Shown here: piece by piece, positions 50,294-58,236 of the stretch
Numbering within the stretch: the first letter of the stretch is position 1
Layout: every line of letters begins with the position of its first letter
Assembly (NCBI GenBank): GCA_016715365.1
Contig: JADKAM010000004.1
Coordinates: forward strand, 434,001 to 498,000
Direction of reading: 5' to 3'
DNA from: Chitinophagaceae bacterium
GTDB taxonomy: Bacteria > Bacteroidota > Bacteroidia > Chitinophagales > Chitinophagaceae
Length of the DNA stretch: 64,000 bases
The notes under the pieces: model-generated
What the model saw: only the letters and a program-made list of their open reading frames with translations
The model's database searches: none
Told to the model about the DNA's origin: nothing
Program-made: the position numbers and the translations under genes

Positions 50294-50866
50294 ATGGAAC
50301 AGATAAAAAATATAGTGCAGGCTTCTATCAATGTAAAGCAGGATGTTTTACAAAATGAAGAGCTGTTGCAAACGGTACAGGAATGCATTGCAGTAATTGT
50401 ACATGCTTTTAAAAATGGTAACAAGGTTTTGTTTTGCGGTAATGGCGGCAGTGCTGCCGATGCACAGCACCTGGCAGCTGAATTCAGCGGCCGCTTTTAT
50501 ACCGACAGGGATGCATTGCCTGCTGAGGCATTGCATTGCAACACATCTTATATGACCGCTGTGGCCAACGATTACAGTTATGATGTGATCTACTCCCGTT
50601 TAATAAAAGGCATCGGCAATAAAGGTGATGTATTGGTTGGCTTAAGCACCTCGGGCAACAGTAAAAATATTTACAATGCTTTTGAAGTGGCTAAGGAAAA
50701 AGGAATGACCACCATTGCATTTACGGGCCTTACAGGTGGCACCATGAAAAGCCTTTCCGATTACCTCATCAATGTACCCTCAACCGATACGCCACGCATA
50801 CAGGAAAGCCATATCATGCTGGGACATATTATTTGTCAATTGGTGGAGGCGGAATATTTCGGATGA
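50294..50866 (+). CDS. gmhA: Sedoheptulose-7-phosphate isomerase
   Basis: 190 aa, a SIS-domain protein. It converts sedoheptulose-7-phosphate to D-glycero-D-manno-heptose-7-phosphate. 'FCGNGGSAADAQHLAAEFSG', 'ALHCNTSYMTAVANDYSYD', 'GLSTSGNSKNIYNAFEVAKE' and 'PRIQESHIMLGHIICQLVE' match GmhA. It overlaps hddC by 4 bp (ATGA at 50863). Confidence 0.95.
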   Translation: MEQIKNIVQASINVKQDVLQNEELLQTVQECIAVIVHAFKNGNKVLFCGNGGSAADAQHLAAEFSGRFYTDRDALPAEALHCNTSYMTAVANDYSYDVIYSRLIKGIGNKGDVLVGLSTSGNSKNIYNAFEVAKEKGMTTIAFTGLTGGTMKSLSDYLINVPSTDTPRIQESHIMLGHIICQLVEAEYFG

Positions 50867-51554
50867 TCAAAGAAGCAATCATATTAGCGGGAGGACTTGG
50901 CACAAGATTAAGAAGCGTAGTAAGCGATGTACCAAAATGCATGGCACCGGTAAATGGCATTCCATTTATCAATTTTATTATTACGTATCTACAAAAAGAA
51001 GGTGTTGACCGGTTCATCTTTTCGCTTGGCTATAAAAGCGAAATTGTGATTGATTACGTCAATAAAACCTTTCCGGACCTGGATAAAGAATTCGTAATTG
51101 AAGACAGCCCTTTAGGAACCGGCGGTGCCATCAAACTGGCCTGTAGTAAAGCTAAAAACACTGATGTACTTATTCTTAACGGCGATACGCTGTTTAATAT
51201 TAACCTGAAAGAACTTTCCGAATTTCACAGGAATAAAAAAGCAGATTTTACTGTTGCGTTAAAAGAGATGAGAAATTTCAGCAGGTACGGCTCTGTTGAA
51301 ATAGATAAAAATTTCGCCATTAAAGCTTTTCATGAAAAAACATATTGTGAAAAGGGTTTCATCAACGGTGGTGTTTATGCATTAAGAGTAAACAGCTTTA
51401 TGAATGAAGACCTTCCCAAAATTTTCTTTTGAGAAAGATTCTTGGAAGTAAATTCTGGTAAAAGAAAAATTCTTTGGCATGGTATACGGATGATTATTTT
51501 ATTGATATTGGCATTCCGGAAGATTTTCATAAGAGACTTAATCGAGTCTTGTAA
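50863..51554 (+). pseudogene. hddC: Heptose-1-phosphate guanylyltransferase gene with a scrambled 3' third
   Basis: The first 189 codons read as a GDP-heptose pyrophosphorylase: 'AIILAGGLGTRLRSVVSDVP' and 'ILNGDTLFNINLKEL', 'SRYGSVEIDKNF' and 'GFINGGVYALRVNSF'. The frame then meets TGA at 51430-51432. Beyond it, familiar pieces appear in other frames: 'FSFEKD', then 'KFFGMVY', then 'DDYFIDIGIPEDFHK' and a stop at 51552-51554. At least three single-base shifts are needed. The full span of 692 nt fits the usual ~230 aa. Either the gene has decayed or this stretch holds several sequence errors. A truncated protein lacking the C-terminal part is not expected to be active. Confidence 0.8.
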
Positions 51555-51637
51555 AAGTAAATATAGGAGTCGGGAGATATGAATGCTTGGAGATTTTTGA
51601 TGGCCTGCTTTCAATACTCACCGATTAATATAATACT

Positions 51638-52201
51638 TTGTCAGTTAATTTACATAAAATAGACTACACCTGGACCCTCTTCCTCGACCGTGATGGTGTG
51701 ATCAACCACGAAAAACACCTGGATTATATTCATACCTGGGATGAATTTGCCTTTTATGAAGGTGTAACCGAAGCCATTGCTGTTTTTGCTAAAACATTCC
51801 ACCGCATTGTGGTGGTAACCAATCAAAAAGGTGTTGGAAAAGGCGTGACCAGGTTGGAAGACCTTCAGCTCATTCATGCAAATATGGTAGCTGCTATTGA
51901 AGAAAAAGGCGGCAGGATCGATGCGGTTTATTTTTGTCCCGACCTGGACAGCGACAGCCCCAACCGGAAACCAAACCCCGGCATGGGTTTGAAGGCTGTA
52001 CAGGATTTTCCGGATATTGACCTGGATAAAGCCATCATGGTTGGCAATACGATCAGCGATATGCAGTTTGGCCGCAACCTGGGTGTACAAACCATCTTTC
52101 TGCCCACCACCCGGCCCGAAGTGGATGTAAACGATGAACGCATTGATGCAGTATATGATTCACTTATCGCTTTTGCAAATGAACTAAAAAATCAGCGTTA
52201 A
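51638..52201 (+). CDS. gmhB: Heptose bisphosphate phosphatase, HAD-IIIA type
   Basis: 187 aa from a TTG start; no ATG precedes the conserved 'LFLDRDGVINHEK'. HAD motifs: DxD in that start, 'VVVTNQKGVGKG', 'YFCPDLDSDSPNRKPNPGMG' and 'MVGNTISDMQFGRNLG'. It removes the 7-phosphate of heptose bisphosphate in the ADP/GDP-heptose route. The last residues and the stop codon lie in the start of a repeat arm of the GxxExxY type (52200-52232). It follows the damaged hddC by 83 bp. Confidence 0.88.
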   Translation: MSVNLHKIDYTWTLFLDRDGVINHEKHLDYIHTWDEFAFYEGVTEAIAVFAKTFHRIVVVTNQKGVGKGVTRLEDLQLIHANMVAAIEEKGGRIDAVYFCPDLDSDSPNRKPNPGMGLKAVQDFPDIDLDKAIMVGNTISDMQFGRNLGVQTIFLPTTRPEVDVNDERIDAVYDSLIAFANELKNQR

Positions 52202-52232
52202 TCTGTTTCATCCGTGTTATCTGCGTTCTATC
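52200..52232. repeat. Solo arm of the GxxExxY-type repeat
   Basis: 'AATCTGTTTCATCCGTGTTA' then TCTGCGTTCTATC matches the reverse complement of the left arm at 47549-47581 in 29 of 33 bases. It overlaps the gmhB stop codon. No GxxExxY gene is attached here. Confidence 0.75.
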
Positions 52233-52309
52233 CTTAAATCTTTAGTTAAATTTTGCCTGTTCCAAAAGCTTATGCTCCAACCTATTTTAAGATTAGTTAT
52301 TTTTATTGC

Positions 52310-53278
52310 ATGAAGAAACTGTTCATTTTACTTTTAATATCTTTTTCCAGTGTTGTTTCCTTTGCACAGGGCATCGGCAAAGCTGAGCTAAAAGTATTAC
52401 AGCAAAAGGAAGATTCATTAAAAGACTATTCCATAAAAATCATACAGGGTATCAGTGCCGAAAACCGCTTTAATGCCGACAGCATGTTTACCCGTGTACT
52501 GGTTCGTGCTTTAAAAACCAAACACTCCTTCCACTACCCTTTTGATTCTTTGCAAACAGTTTCGGTTTTGTATTCACCGGACAGTGTGTTCCGCATTTTT
52601 ACCTGGCAGCTGGTCATCAACGAAAATGTGATACGCCAGCATGGAGCCATACAGATGAAAACCTACGACGGTTCTTTAAAATTGTATGGCCTCATAGACA
52701 AATCTGACGTCACCAGTAATATTGCAGACACGATAGGTAATCACAATGGCTGGATTGGCGCTATCTATTACAAGATCATAGCCAAGCGCAGCAGCAACCA
52801 GAATTATTATACCCTGCTTGGCTTTGATGAGAACAATATCCGCAGCAGCCGCAAAATAATTGAAGTACTTAATTTTATTAACGACGAACCGGTTTTTGGC
52901 GGCCGTTATTTCAGTTATGAAAATGATGGCGTTTTTAAATCGGCACGCAGCCGTTACATCATGGAGTATAAAAAAGAAGCAGGGCCCCGTTTAAATTATG
53001 ATAAGGAGCTTGACATGATCATTGTAGAGCACCTTGTTTCGGAAAGCAACCAACCCAACAAGAAATGGACACTGATTGGAGATGGCGATTACGAAGGCTT
53101 TAAATGGATGAATGGCAAATGGGTGCATGTAGAAAAAGTATTTAACGTGATGACACCCGACGGACAGGCCCCGGTACCCAATCCCATCCGTGACCCATCG
53201 GGCAACCTGGATGAAAATAAATTAAAGGGAGCAGAAGAACCGGTACCTGCAAAACCAAAGGGCAAAGGAGATAATTAA
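52310..53278 (+). CDS. Exported protein of unknown function
   Basis: 322 aa from the ATG at 52310; a TTG frame upstream is not credible. Signal peptide (about 1-20, 'SVVSFAQ'). The body is mixed with a helical first part ('KVLQQKEDSLKDYSIKIIQG') and a beta-rich middle ('FRIFTWQLVINENVIRQHGA'), then a low-complexity Lys/Pro-rich tail ('KPKGKGDN'). I recognise no family. It follows the solo repeat arm and stands alone. Confidence 0.7.
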   Translation: MKKLFILLLISFSSVVSFAQGIGKAELKVLQQKEDSLKDYSIKIIQGISAENRFNADSMFTRVLVRALKTKHSFHYPFDSLQTVSVLYSPDSVFRIFTWQLVINENVIRQHGAIQMKTYDGSLKLYGLIDKSDVTSNIADTIGNHNGWIGAIYYKIIAKRSSNQNYYTLLGFDENNIRSSRKIIEVLNFINDEPVFGGRYFSYENDGVFKSARSRYIMEYKKEAGPRLNYDKELDMIIVEHLVSESNQPNKKWTLIGDGDYEGFKWMNGKWVHVEKVFNVMTPDGQAPVPNPIRDPSGNLDENKLKGAEEPVPAKPKGKGDN

Positions 53279-53339
53279 GTTTTGAAATTATAAAGCTTGC
53301 AGGGTGAACTTGTTGAACCCGGCTTTTTGGAATAAACCC

Positions 53340-53363
53340 GCCTTCGACAAGCTCAGGCTGACA
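53340..53363. repeat. Dispersed REP-like word (CCTTCGACAAGCTCAGGCTGACAG)
   Basis: The CCTTCGACAAGCTCAGG word is a common dispersed element in Bacteroidota genomes. It lies in the convergent gap before the 53396 gene. Confidence 0.45.
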
Positions 53364-53395
53364 GTATTCTTAATTTGGAGCTGAAAATATAATGA

Positions 53396-53770
53396 TTAAC
53401 CTTCCACCAGGAATGTTCCCAGGTCAACCACTTCACCCTCACCCATTTTAAATTTCTCCAGGCCTTCCATATCCAGGTCACGCATTACCGTGCTTTGAAA
53501 GATGAGTGCATCTCCATTGTACAATGCAAAGTACAGATCGGGATTGGTTTCCGGATTTAAAAAATCCATATACTCGCCGTGCTTAAAAGTAACCCTGGCT
53601 GTTCCATTTGCATCCAATGCACTTTTGCCCAGGTAATCATCTTCCATCAGGTCTTTTTCATACAACCTGAACTCGTAACCTTCGCCTGTTAAAGGGGCAT
53701 CGCTGCCCTTTGCAATGAAGCTGGCTTTTACTTCTATGTTTATATCGGCATCTAATGAAAAATTGCTCAT
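53396..53770 (-). CDS. Conserved beta-rich protein of unknown function
   Basis: 124 aa from the Met at 53770 ('MSNFSLDADINIEV'); a longer frame from 53842 runs through a repeat and is unlikely. It has no signal peptide. The pattern of short beta-strands ('EGYEFRLYEKDLMEDDYLGK', 'ARVTFKHGEYMDFLNPE') and the acidic residues suggest an Ig-like or C2-like sandwich, without a clear family. It follows lepA on the same strand across an inverted repeat. Confidence 0.7.
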   Translation of the reverse strand: MSNFSLDADINIEVKASFIAKGSDAPLTGEGYEFRLYEKDLMEDDYLGKSALDANGTARVTFKHGEYMDFLNPETNPDLYFALYNGDALIFQSTVMRDLDMEGLEKFKMGEGEVVDLGTFLVEG

Positions 53771-53811
53771 GATGGTTGTTTTAATGTAAAATAAAGATCC
53801 AGTAAAATATC

Positions 53812-53890
53812 GAACAAGGAACAAGGAATAATGAATGTTCATCGGAGATGAACCATCGATATTCTACATTCCTTGTTCCTTGTTCATTAT
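53812..53890. repeat. Intergenic inverted repeat built of GAACAAG words
   Basis: Left arm 53812-53843 is GAACAAG repeated, then AATAATGAATG. Right arm 53861-53890 is CATTCCTTGTTCC, then TTGTTCATTATT. Between them 'GTTCATCGGAGATGAAC' is itself palindromic. It fills the gap between lepA and the unknown gene downstream. Confidence 0.75.
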
Positions 53891-53902
53891 TTGCTTTAAT
53901 AA

Positions 53903-55693
53903 TTAATCATTTAATTTAAGAACTGCCAGGAACGCTTCCTGCGGTACTTCCACATTACCGATCTGCTTCATACGCTTCTTACCTTCTTTTTGTTTTTCCA
54001 ACAGCTTACGCTTACGGCTGATATCACCACCATAACATTTGGCAGTAACATCTTTACGCATGGCGCTGATATTTTCACGGGCAACAACCTTGGCGCCAAT
54101 AGCAGCCTGTATGGCAATCTGGAACTGCTGCTTAGGCAACAACTCTTTCAGCTTTTCGCAAAGCTTGCGGCCAAACTCATGTGCCCGGCCACGATGAATC
54201 AATGCACTCAATGCATCCACTTTTTCGCCATTGAGTAAAATATCCATCTTCACAATATCACTTGGGCGGTATTCTATCGGGTGATAATCAAAAGAGGCAT
54301 AACCACGTGTCATGCTTTTCAGTTTATCGTAAAAATCGAAAACAATTTCAGTTAAAGGCATTTCAAAACTCAGCTCCACACGGGTGGGCGTTAAATAATG
54401 CTGATGGGTAAGAATACCTCGCTTGGTAATACAAAGCGTCATGATATTGCCAATGTATTCCGGCTTGGTAATGATCTGCGCTTTAATAAACGGCTCATCA
54501 ATATGATCGATCCTGGTAGGATCGGGCATTTCTGTTGGGTTGTTTATCTTAATAACTTCTTTACGCACCGTAGTAGCAATAAAACTTACGTTGGGTACAG
54601 TGGTAATTACAGTCTGGTTAAACTCTCTCTCCAGGCGCTCCTGTATGATCTCCATATGCAGCATACCTAAAAATCCGCAGCGGAAACCAAAGCCTAATGC
54701 CTGGGATGTTTCCAGCTCAAAAGTTAAGGAAGCATCATTCAGCTGCAGTTTATCCATACAATCACGCAGTTCTTCAAATGCATCGGTCTCTACGGGGAAT
54801 ATGCCGGCAAATACCATCGGCTTCACATCTTCAAAACCCTGTATGGCATCTGGCGAACCATTTACCGTGGTGGTAATGGTATCGCCCACTTTTACTTCCT
54901 TGGCGTTTTTAATGCCGGTGATGATATAACCCACATCGCCTGCGGCTACTTCGTTCCTGGGACTCATACCAAATTTTAATATACCCACTTCATCGGCCCC
55001 ATACTCCAGCCCGGTATTGCTGAATTTGATCTTATCATTCTTTTTAATGGTACCATTAAATACACGGTAATACACAATAATACCGCGGAAGCTATTGTAC
55101 ACGCTGTCAAATATCAATGCCTGCAAAGGTGCTTTTGGGTCGCCCTTGGGTGCAGGAATTCGGGCAATAATGGCGGTTAAGATCTCCTCGATACCAATAC
55201 CGCTTTTACCACTGGCCAGCAGTATATCTTCGGGCTTACAGCCTATCAGTTCTACTATCTGGTCGGTAACTTCAGGTATCATGGCACCGTCCATATCGAT
55301 CTTATTGATGACCGGAATGATCTCTAAATTATTTTCAATGGCCAGGTAAAGATTGCTGATGGTCTGTGCCTGAATACCCTGACTGGCATCAACCAGCAAT
55401 AAAGCTCCTTCACATGCTGCCAATGCCCGGCTTACTTCATAACTAAAATCCACGTGGCCGGGTGTATCAATCAGGTTAAGCACATATTCTTCTCCTTTCC
55501 AGGGATAGTTTATCTGAATGGCATGGCTTTTAATGGTAATGCCCTTTTCTCTCTCCAGGTCCATATCATCCAGTACCTGTGCCTGCATATCACGTTCGCC
55601 AATGGTTTTGGTAAATTCCAGCAAGCGGTCGGCAAGGGTACTTTTACCGTGGTCAATATGTGCAATGATGCAAAAATTTCTGATGTTCTTCAT
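53903..55693 (-). CDS. lepA: Elongation factor 4 (LepA)
   Basis: 596 aa, the usual length. A ribosome-bound GTPase that back-translocates or remodels stalled ribosomes. G1 'AHIDHGKSTLADRLLEFTK', G3 'DTPGHVDFSYEVSRALAACE', G4 'NKIDMDGA' and G5 'SGKSGIG' are intact; the C-terminal LepA domain ends 'KEGKKRMKQIGNVEVPQEAF'. Promoter boxes lie just upstream. Confidence 0.97.
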   Translation of the reverse strand: MKNIRNFCIIAHIDHGKSTLADRLLEFTKTIGERDMQAQVLDDMDLEREKGITIKSHAIQINYPWKGEEYVLNLIDTPGHVDFSYEVSRALAACEGALLLVDASQGIQAQTISNLYLAIENNLEIIPVINKIDMDGAMIPEVTDQIVELIGCKPEDILLASGKSGIGIEEILTAIIARIPAPKGDPKAPLQALIFDSVYNSFRGIIVYYRVFNGTIKKNDKIKFSNTGLEYGADEVGILKFGMSPRNEVAAGDVGYIITGIKNAKEVKVGDTITTTVNGSPDAIQGFEDVKPMVFAGIFPVETDAFEELRDCMDKLQLNDASLTFELETSQALGFGFRCGFLGMLHMEIIQERLEREFNQTVITTVPNVSFIATTVRKEVIKINNPTEMPDPTRIDHIDEPFIKAQIITKPEYIGNIMTLCITKRGILTHQHYLTPTRVELSFEMPLTEIVFDFYDKLKSMTRGYASFDYHPIEYRPSDIVKMDILLNGEKVDALSALIHRGRAHEFGRKLCEKLKELLPKQQFQIAIQAAIGAKVVARENISAMRKDVTAKCYGGDISRKRKLLEKQKEGKKRMKQIGNVEVPQEAFLAVLKLND

Positions 55694-55720
55694 GTACGTT
55701 CTAAACTCTTTTTAAGGGGG

Positions 55721-55753
55721 CAAAAGTAGTTTAAAAAGGTGGATTTTGAACAA
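55721..55753 (-). promoter_or_regulatory. Promoter of lepA
   Basis: Minus strand: TTG (55751-55753), 22-nt spacer, -7 box TACTTTTG (55721-55728). The ATG follows about 28 nt later. Confidence 0.6.
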
Positions 55754-56130
55754 GGATGGGAACACGGATAACACGGATTTGTATGGATGGACACGGATTA
55801 TGATTTTGATACCAGCTTTACAGCTTTGGGCATCATCGTTGTGCACTTGTTCTGTTCTTCTTTTCTTTTACAAAAAGAAAAGAAGAATCTCACTTCTATG
55901 GCATACCATTGAGGAACTTCTATATAAGCATAATGTTTCGTGAAAACACGAAACAAGGCAAAGGAACGCAGATGACCCTGATTGGATGGATTTACACAGA
56001 TTTGTTTATGGGTTATGATACCAGCTTCAGTTTTCTATAGCAACATCGTTGCGTCGCAATCCTTTCATCGGCATACCAATGTGGGGCTTTTATCAAAACG
56101 GAGTTGTTTTTTGAAGACAGGAAACAAGGC
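55746..56130 (+). repeat. Two tandem, diverged ~170-215-bp repeat units
   Basis: Unit 1 (55746-55959) and unit 2 (55960-56130) share, in order: an ACACGGATT/CAGATT block like the GxxExxY arms (55758-55800; 55963-56004), TGATACCAGCTT, CATCGTTG, GGCATACCA(A/T)TG, and a closing GAAACAAGGC. Unit 1 contains copy B of the hairpin element (55832-55938). This explains most of the 578-bp gap 55694-56271; no gene is seen there. Confidence 0.65.
55832..55938 (+). repeat. Dispersed ~105-bp element with a 15-bp hairpin, copy B
   Basis: Same element as 32872-32978. The hairpin arms are 55855-55869 and 55873-55887 and pair perfectly. Position 6 of the arm is C paired with G, where copy A has A paired with T. 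The surrounding 'CTCACTT' and 'TATAAGCATAAT' segments align with copy A. Confidence 0.75.
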
Positions 56131-56271
56131 GAAGAACAAAGGATGGGAACACGATGAAAGATAAGTTTGAAATTGACGATTATCAATGGCTCAATTTTTC
56201 AATATGTTGATGAATGAAAGTATATTTATGGGCCAATAATTAATAAAAAGTGTAACCATAAAATTATAAGC

Positions 56272-57240
56272 ATGAAAATATTACTCTTATCCCTCGCCAT
56301 ACTTTTGAGCCAGGCCGGCCTTGGTCAAAAATCAGATACATCCATTAATAAACAGCTTTTAAAAGAGTTAGCTGAAAATGCCTGTAAATGTGCAGATTCA
56401 ATCAGCCTGGGCAATAAGACAAAAACTCAGATTGCAGGTGAAATTAATAAATGTATAGACGACCGGGTATTGGCTTATCAACTGGGGGTTAAAATGGCAA
56501 ATATTAATGCCTTAACAAAAGATGCCCCCGAAAAAGATGGCAAAAAACAAGTAAACATTTCGATAGAGATGAATAAAGAATCGGACGGTTATAAAGAATA
56601 TTATTTCGAAATGGAAAGGTACCTGATGGAAAATTGTAAAGCAGTAAAAGCTAAAATGGCATCCAATGATAAAGAAGGTTCAAAATCATATTCTTCCAAC
56701 AAAGAAGCTCTGGAACTCTATTCCAAAGGTTTAGATGAAGCCAAAAAAGAAAATTGTAAAAAAGCAATCAGTTATTATGAACAGGCTGTAAAAATTGATC
56801 CTGAATTTGCATTTGCATGGGACAATATGGGTATTTGCTACAGAAGATTAGAAAACTATGACAAGGCCCTGGAAGCCTATAAAAAATCGCTGGAAATTGA
56901 TCCCGAAGGACTGATGCCCTTACAGAATATTGCCATTGTTTATCAATATAAAAAAGAATACAACAAGGCAATAGAAGCTTATGAAAAATTAGCTGAGATT
57001 GATAAAAATAACCCGGAAGTATATTATGGAATCGGGAATATATACACCAACTATTTACAGGATTTTGAAAAAGCATTGCCTTTTATGTGCAAAGCTTACA
57101 ACCTGTATGTAAAACAAAAATCTCCTTACAGAACTGATGCCGAGAAAATAATAAACATCATATTTGGAGAAATGAAAAAACTGGGAAAGGAAGCAAGGTT
57201 TTCAGAGATCCTGAAAGAAAACGGCATCAGAAGCCAATAA
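56272..57240 (+). CDS. Exported tetratricopeptide-repeat protein
   Basis: 322 aa. Signal peptide (about 1-19, 'SQAGLGQ'). The N-terminal ~130 residues form a Cys-containing helical region ('LAENACKCADSISLGNK'), then four or five TPR units from about residue 150 ('LELYSKGLDEAKKENCKKAI', 'YYEQAVKIDPEFAFAWDNM', 'AYKKSLEIDPEGLMPLQNI', 'AYEKLAEIDKNNPEVYYG'). Likely a periplasmic scaffold. Alone in its unit, downstream of the tandem repeats. Confidence 0.82.
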   Translation: MKILLLSLAILLSQAGLGQKSDTSINKQLLKELAENACKCADSISLGNKTKTQIAGEINKCIDDRVLAYQLGVKMANINALTKDAPEKDGKKQVNISIEMNKESDGYKEYYFEMERYLMENCKAVKAKMASNDKEGSKSYSSNKEALELYSKGLDEAKKENCKKAISYYEQAVKIDPEFAFAWDNMGICYRRLENYDKALEAYKKSLEIDPEGLMPLQNIAIVYQYKKEYNKAIEAYEKLAEIDKNNPEVYYGIGNIYTNYLQDFEKALPFMCKAYNLYVKQKSPYRTDAEKIINIIFGEMKKLGKEARFSEILKENGIRSQ

Positions 57241-57353
57241 AAGGTATCAACCAAAGTTTTGCCTGGTTCATATGCTTACAAACTAAAAGTTTGCAGGTAA
57301 AGGTTTATGTGTAGAGGCTTCGTTAATACACGAAACATAGCTAAAGAGAAATA

Positions 57354-57381
57354 AAAAAGCGCCTAAAGCAGGCGCTTTTTT
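57354..57381. terminator. Bidirectional terminator between the TPR gene and the lipoprotein
   Basis: AAAAAAGCGCC / GGCGCTTTTTT with loop TAAAGCA, a strong hairpin with A- and T-runs on both sides (57354-57363 with 57371-57381). Confidence 0.85.
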
Positions 57382-57403
57382 ATTATGATCAGTTAAAACA
57401 TCA

Positions 57404-57931
57404 TTACAATTTACAATGAAAATACCCGCTGGTAAGGGTTACTTTGCTTGGGTCGCTGTCGTTACCCAGTTCTCCGCTGAATGTACCTTCCATTTCGGTA
57501 CCGGAATTTTTGGTTACTGTAACCGAAAAACCTGCACCGGTTCCACCTCCTATTGCCCAGCCAGCACCACCACTTGTTGCAAAAGACATTAAAAAGCCAT
57601 TGGTAAGATCAGCACCTGCTGAAGCCTGGGTGGTTGTACCTACAGCGAGACTGGTAGGAAAAATGATCTGTACGGTTTTGGCAGTTAGACCAGATACTAC
57701 TGTACAGGCTATTTGAGTGATGGCACCACTTGAGACAGCAGTTGAGGTAGCCAGTGCTGACTGAAAACTGCCGCTTTGTGAACCGGAATAATTAAAGCGG
57801 ACTTCACCTTTGCCGGCAGTAAGTTCCTGGTTACCCGAAGCGTTGGTAGGATCTTTTTTGCAGGATGTTATAAACAGGGAACAAAATGCAAAAAGGGAAA
57901 CAGATAAAAGCTGAACTGTTTTTGTCATCAT
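57404..57931 (-). CDS. Lipoprotein of unknown function
   Basis: 175 aa. Lipobox I-T-S-C-K-K near residue 24, as in many Bacteroidota surface lipoproteins. The mature part is Gly/Ser/Thr-rich and beta-strand-like ('GKGEVRFNYSGSQSGSFQSA', 'GGTGAGFSVTVTKNSGTE', 'LGNDSDPSKVTLTSGYFHC'), suggesting a small beta-sandwich; no family recognised. A perfect palindrome (57997-58014) lies upstream. Confidence 0.75.
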   Translation of the reverse strand: MMTKTVQLLSVSLFAFCSLFITSCKKDPTNASGNQELTAGKGEVRFNYSGSQSGSFQSALATSTAVSSGAITQIACTVVSGLTAKTVQIIFPTSLAVGTTTQASAGADLTNGFLMSFATSGGAGWAIGGGTGAGFSVTVTKNSGTEMEGTFSGELGNDSDPSKVTLTSGYFHCKL

Positions 57932-57996
57932 TAATAATTTTTATTGGTTATAGATCAATTGACAAATCAAAACTATTATTAATAAAACCGCTGACC

Positions 57997-58014
57997 ATAC
58001 CCACCAGTGGGTAT
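57997..58014. promoter_or_regulatory. Perfect palindrome upstream of the lipoprotein gene
   Basis: ATACCCAC / GTGGGTAT with a 2-nt centre, in the divergent gap between the lipoprotein and the cytochrome gene. Could be an operator; no regulator gene is near. Confidence 0.4.
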
Positions 58015-58202
58015 TTTCATATATGTAGCGGAGTTTATGATTTTTGCCCGGAGTTGTTCAACTACCAATGAATGCCCACGTGGTTTCAGACAAGCGGGCT
58101 GCACAAGTGAATCATGAGAAAGAATGATTTAAAATTATGGTTAAAGTGTGAATTACATAAGCTAATTAAAGCCCGGTGTAATATTTGCCGCTTTACCTAA
58201 AC

Positions 58203-58210
58203 TAACTTTG
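58203..58210 (+). promoter_or_regulatory. -7 promoter box of the cytochrome c gene
   Basis: TAACTTTG fits TAnnTTTG. A TTTG lies 15 nt upstream (58184-58187), a shorter spacer than usual. ATG is 26 nt downstream. Confidence 0.45.
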
Positions 58211-58236
58211 AGTTTCTATAATTAAATCCATATTTT

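Larger units (their letters stand above)
57932..58236. other. Gap between the lipoprotein and cytochrome genes
   Basis: 305 bp of AT-rich DNA. It holds the palindrome at 57997-58014 and the -7 box at 58203. No other gene or repeat seen. Confidence 0.6.

Noticed and set aside
51423..51560. Programmed frameshifting in hddC.
   Set aside because: At least three shifts are needed in different directions without a slippery site and stimulator at each; decay or error fits better.
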